A stretch of DNA of 22,463 bases from Acidimicrobiia bacterium (GTDB lineage Bacteria > Actinomycetota > Acidimicrobiia > Spongiisociales > ZC4RG35): the NCBI GenBank assembly GCA_029865445.1, contig JAOUGY010000012.1, forward strand, positions 1-22,463, written 5' to 3'. Below the pieces are notes generated by a model that made no database searches, had not been told where the DNA came from, and saw only the letters and a list, made by a program, of their open reading frames with translations. Both the position numbers and the translations under genes were made by a program. How positions within the stretch are numbered: position 1 is the first letter of the stretch; the number at the start of each line of letters is the position of its first letter. This document shows positions 20,744 to 22,463 of this stretch, piece by piece.

Positions 20744-21955
20744 CTAGAGACGGATGCCGATGGCGGTCTCGCCTTCGGCGTGAGTCGATTCGGTTGTCTC
20801 TGCGTGCTCGCCTTCTTCTTCGCCGTGTCCACCGGCACCCGTGGTCTGGAGCACTGCGTAGATCAGCACGACCGCCACACCGATCCCGGCCGCAGCGACC
20901 AGCAACTCGTTGAGGCCGACCTTCATGTTGGGGCGGGACGCCGACAGAGCGGCGAATCCGAGGATGCTCCCGGCGATCACGGTTCCCGTGAGCGGCGAGT
21001 ACGAGGGGAAGCTCAGGAAGACGAAGGCAAAGGCGAGGACCAGCACCGTGATGGCGACGAGCGCCAGCAACGGGAGCGAGAACGCGGCGGCCAGCCTTCC
21101 CCGGACGGCGGAGATCTCGACCGCCTCGGTCGGGTCGATTCCGTCGGGGGTGCCGGCGGCCTGAACCAAGACGCCGATGAGCCATCCGCCGGCCAACCAC
21201 ACCACCAGCCCCCATACGATTGCCGGGAGGAGGGGGATCTGCGTCGGGTCGTCTGGCAGTTCGGGTGCGGTACCCAGTCCTGAGATGATCGCACCGGCGA
21301 GTGCTCCGACCAGGCCGCCGACCAGGACTCCGATCGCAATTGACGGCAAGGGCGAACCCCGGAGGCGCATGCCACGCCCGCGCCAGGCGGGAATGAGTCT
21401 CGTGACGCCGGCAACGAGCGCCCCGATCGCGACCGAGATCAGCATGGCTGCCAGCACGAGGCTGCCGGGATCGACGCCTACCACGGTCTGCAGTTCCTCG
21501 GCTTCGCCGGTCACCCCGGCGCGGCCGATCAGGTACTGGCTGGAGAAGACCCACCCGGCAAGGGCCAGCACACCTCCCGTCACAGCACCCACCCGAGCGC
21601 CGAGACGAGTCCGAGCGCTCAATGGTGCCGCCACAACCGCTTCCTCGGGTTCTTCTATCACGGCGACAGCCGGCGCGCTCGCCACAGCCGCCACGGTTTC
21701 TTGTGCGGCCGGCGCTGCGGGCACGGGTTCTGGAGCCGCGCTCTCCGTGGCCGGAGCCGTGCTCTCGGGGGCGGGAGCCTCGGCGGCTGGAGCGGGGGTG
21801 GCGACCGCAGCGGTGACGGCAGTTCCGCCCGCCCACGCCGACAACACGGACTCCACGTCGGAGCCGGAAGCCTTGGCCCGTGCTTCCGCCGACCTCTGAA
21901 CCAGCGTCTCGGGAACGGACATCGCCTGTGCGGCAGCAGCCAGAAACTCACTCAT
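20744..21955 (-). CDS. Seven-helix membrane protein with N-terminal helical module, Ala/Pro linker and His/Glu-rich tail
   Basis: 403 residues; family not recognised. Layout: residues 1-44 are a small helical module (SVPETLVQRSAEARAKASG, then VESVLSAWAGG); 45-112 an Ala/Pro/Glu linker of low complexity; about seven membrane helices follow (122-143, 165-186, 205-228, 243-265, 292-314, 323-340, 349-370); the end is a charged tail with HGEEEGEHAETTESTHAEGE. The linker and flexible tail suggest a docking or scaffold role, and the tail could bind metal. It is convergent with the oxidase operon, only 9 bases from the small lipoprotein gene. The ATG at 21955 has TATCCT 9 bases upstream and no Shine-Dalgarno, so it may be leaderless. 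A link to respiration is suggested only by position. Confidence 0.75.
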   Translation of the reverse strand: MSEFLAAAAQAMSVPETLVQRSAEARAKASGSDVESVLSAWAGGTAVTAAVATPAPAAEAPAPESTAPATESAAPEPVPAAPAAQETVAAVASAPAVAVIEEPEEAVVAAPLSARTRLGARVGAVTGGVLALAGWVFSSQYLIGRAGVTGEAEELQTVVGVDPGSLVLAAMLISVAIGALVAGVTRLIPAWRGRGMRLRGSPLPSIAIGVLVGGLVGALAGAIISGLGTAPELPDDPTQIPLLPAIVWGLVVWLAGGWLIGVLVQAAGTPDGIDPTEAVEISAVRGRLAAAFSLPLLALVAITVLVLAFAFVFLSFPSYSPLTGTVIAGSILGFAALSASRPNMKVGLNELLVAAAGIGVAVVLIYAVLQTTGAGGHGEEEGEHAETTESTHAEGETAIGIRL

Positions 21956-21964
21956 CGCCGGGTG

Positions 21965-21970
21965 AGGATA
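21965..21970 (-). promoter_or_regulatory. -10 box for the seven-helix membrane protein gene
   Basis: TATCCT on the minus strand (21970-21965), 9 bases before the ATG at 21955; no Shine-Dalgarno. The same hexamer precedes ctaB. Confidence 0.35.
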
Positions 21971-22006
21971 GCGCCCGATCGAGCCGCGCCGGCACCTGCA
22001 GCAGGA

Positions 22007-22192
22007 TCACAGCGGTTCTTGACCTTCGGTCTCGTCGATGCCGCTCCGATCCTCATCGTCGAGCTCTTCCATCCTGGTACGCGCCCGTCGCTCGGCGACA
22101 CGCAGTGCGATCAGGGCGAGCGTTACCGGAATCACGAACAACAAGATGTCATCGACACCGGACCCGTGGGCGAGCACCATCCTCAGCACCAT
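22007..22192 (-). CDS. Small single-helix membrane protein
   Basis: 61 residues: a short N-terminus, one membrane helix (about 15-33, ILLFVIPVTLALIALRV), then a highly charged tail (AERRARTRMEELDDEDRSG). The ATG at 22192 lies 3 bases after the stop of the upstream membrane-protein gene, so the two are co-transcribed and probably work together. No family recognised. The tight spacing and sensible topology argue for a real gene. Confidence 0.6.
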   Translation of the reverse strand: MVLRMVLAHGSGVDDILLFVIPVTLALIALRVAERRARTRMEELDDEDRSGIDETEGQEPL

Positions 22193-22195
22193 GGG

Positions 22196-22463
22196 TCAGC
22201 CGGCGGACAGGATGACGAGACCGAGACCGGTCAATACGACCATGAGCAGCAACATCGCGTACTGGGACCGCACGGCCGCCATGCCTTTGAAGTCGGCGAG
22301 CGCTCGGTCGTGTGCGAGGACCACGCCCGCGATGTGCCCGAGCACGATCACGGCAACCTGGACGTACCAAACCCAGCTCGCCGAGGTCTGGATGAGTGCA
22401 TACGAGATCGGGCGGTCTGCGGCCCCAAGGAGGTTCCACCCCAATCCGAAAGGATCGGACAGC
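22196..22463 (-). CDS. C-terminal part of a polytopic membrane protein (5' end beyond right edge)
   Basis: About 88 codons are visible and the frame is open to the window edge; an internal TTG at 22444 is unlikely to be the start because the conserved-looking SDPFGLGWNLLGAAD begins before it. Two membrane helices are seen (WVWYVQVAVIVLGHIAGVVL and YAMLLLMVVLTGLGLVIL) around LAHDRALADFKGMAAVRSQY. The DPFGxGWxLxG, VWYVQ, GHxxGxVLAHDRA and RSQY pattern resembles a widespread actinobacterial membrane family that databases sometimes label fenitrothion hydrolase; I cite that from memory, and its real function is unclear. Confidence 0.6.
   Translation of the reverse strand, partial: LSDPFGLGWNLLGAADRPISYALIQTSASWVWYVQVAVIVLGHIAGVVLAHDRALADFKGMAAVRSQYAMLLLMVVLTGLGLVILSAG

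Noticed and set aside
19650..21836. A 728-codon minus-strand open frame
   Set aside because: It overlaps the real seven-helix gene in another frame and runs antisense through ctaG; the protein is Arg/Gly low complexity.
1..22463. Mobile elements, CRISPR arrays, tRNA or rRNA genes, prophage or defence system
   Set aside because: No transposase or integrase motifs, spaced direct repeats, tRNA cloverleaf or rRNA-like sequence was seen on either strand; every sizeable open stretch is explained by metabolic or membrane genes.

Overview
The window is GC-rich, densely packed bacterial DNA. It looks chromosomal and is probably from an actinobacterium (an Acidimicrobiia-like lineage is my best guess). 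The grounds are GC bias, many genes whose start codon lies a few bases after a TAnnnT box with no Shine-Dalgarno sequence, an IclR-type regulator on histidine utilisation, and a caa3-type oxidase locus. I see no tRNA, rRNA, CRISPR array, insertion sequence or integrase, and no gene-free stretch longer than about 300 bases.

Region 1 (1-9531) is an amino-acid catabolism block. The histidine genes are split over several transcripts. hutH (running off the left edge) lies behind an IclR regulator on the minus strand. Divergently, hutU, a peptide-deformylase paralogue and hutF run on the plus strand. hutI is a separate plus-strand gene at 8344. HutH, HutU, HutI and HutF convert histidine to N-formylglutamate. 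The enzyme that should finish the route (HutG, N-formylglutamate deformylase) is not visible, but a deformylase-fold gene sits in the operon and overlaps hutF by ATGA. It is a good candidate for the missing step. Between hutF and hutI lies a minus-strand pair: a Cys/Met-metabolism PLP enzyme and a tyrosine phenol-lyase.

Region 2 (9528-12086) holds an AlkC-type DNA alkylation repair protein with a C-terminal Ig-like domain and a secreted PQQ-type glucose/sorbosone dehydrogenase family protein, separated by a strong hairpin.

Region 3 (12188-20734) is a respiratory and envelope block. On the minus strand are ctaB (heme O synthase), a rhodanese lipoprotein and an lgt-family gene with unusual active-site residues. 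On the plus strand are a thioredoxin/Sco-like lipoprotein, coxB fused to cytochrome c, an extended coxA, coxC, a small subunit IV, ctaG and a small lipoprotein. Together they encode an aa3/caa3 cytochrome c oxidase with heme and copper maturation factors. Several products carry lipoboxes, which fits the nearby lgt.

Region 4 (20744-22463, minus strand) carries a seven-helix membrane protein with an Ala/Pro linker and His/Glu-rich tail, a one-helix small protein, and the 3' end of a polytopic membrane protein running off the right edge.

The most interesting points are the deformylase paralogue in the hut operon, the overlapping divergent iclR/hutU control region, the recurrent leaderless start architecture, and the non-canonical catalytic residues in HutI and Lgt.
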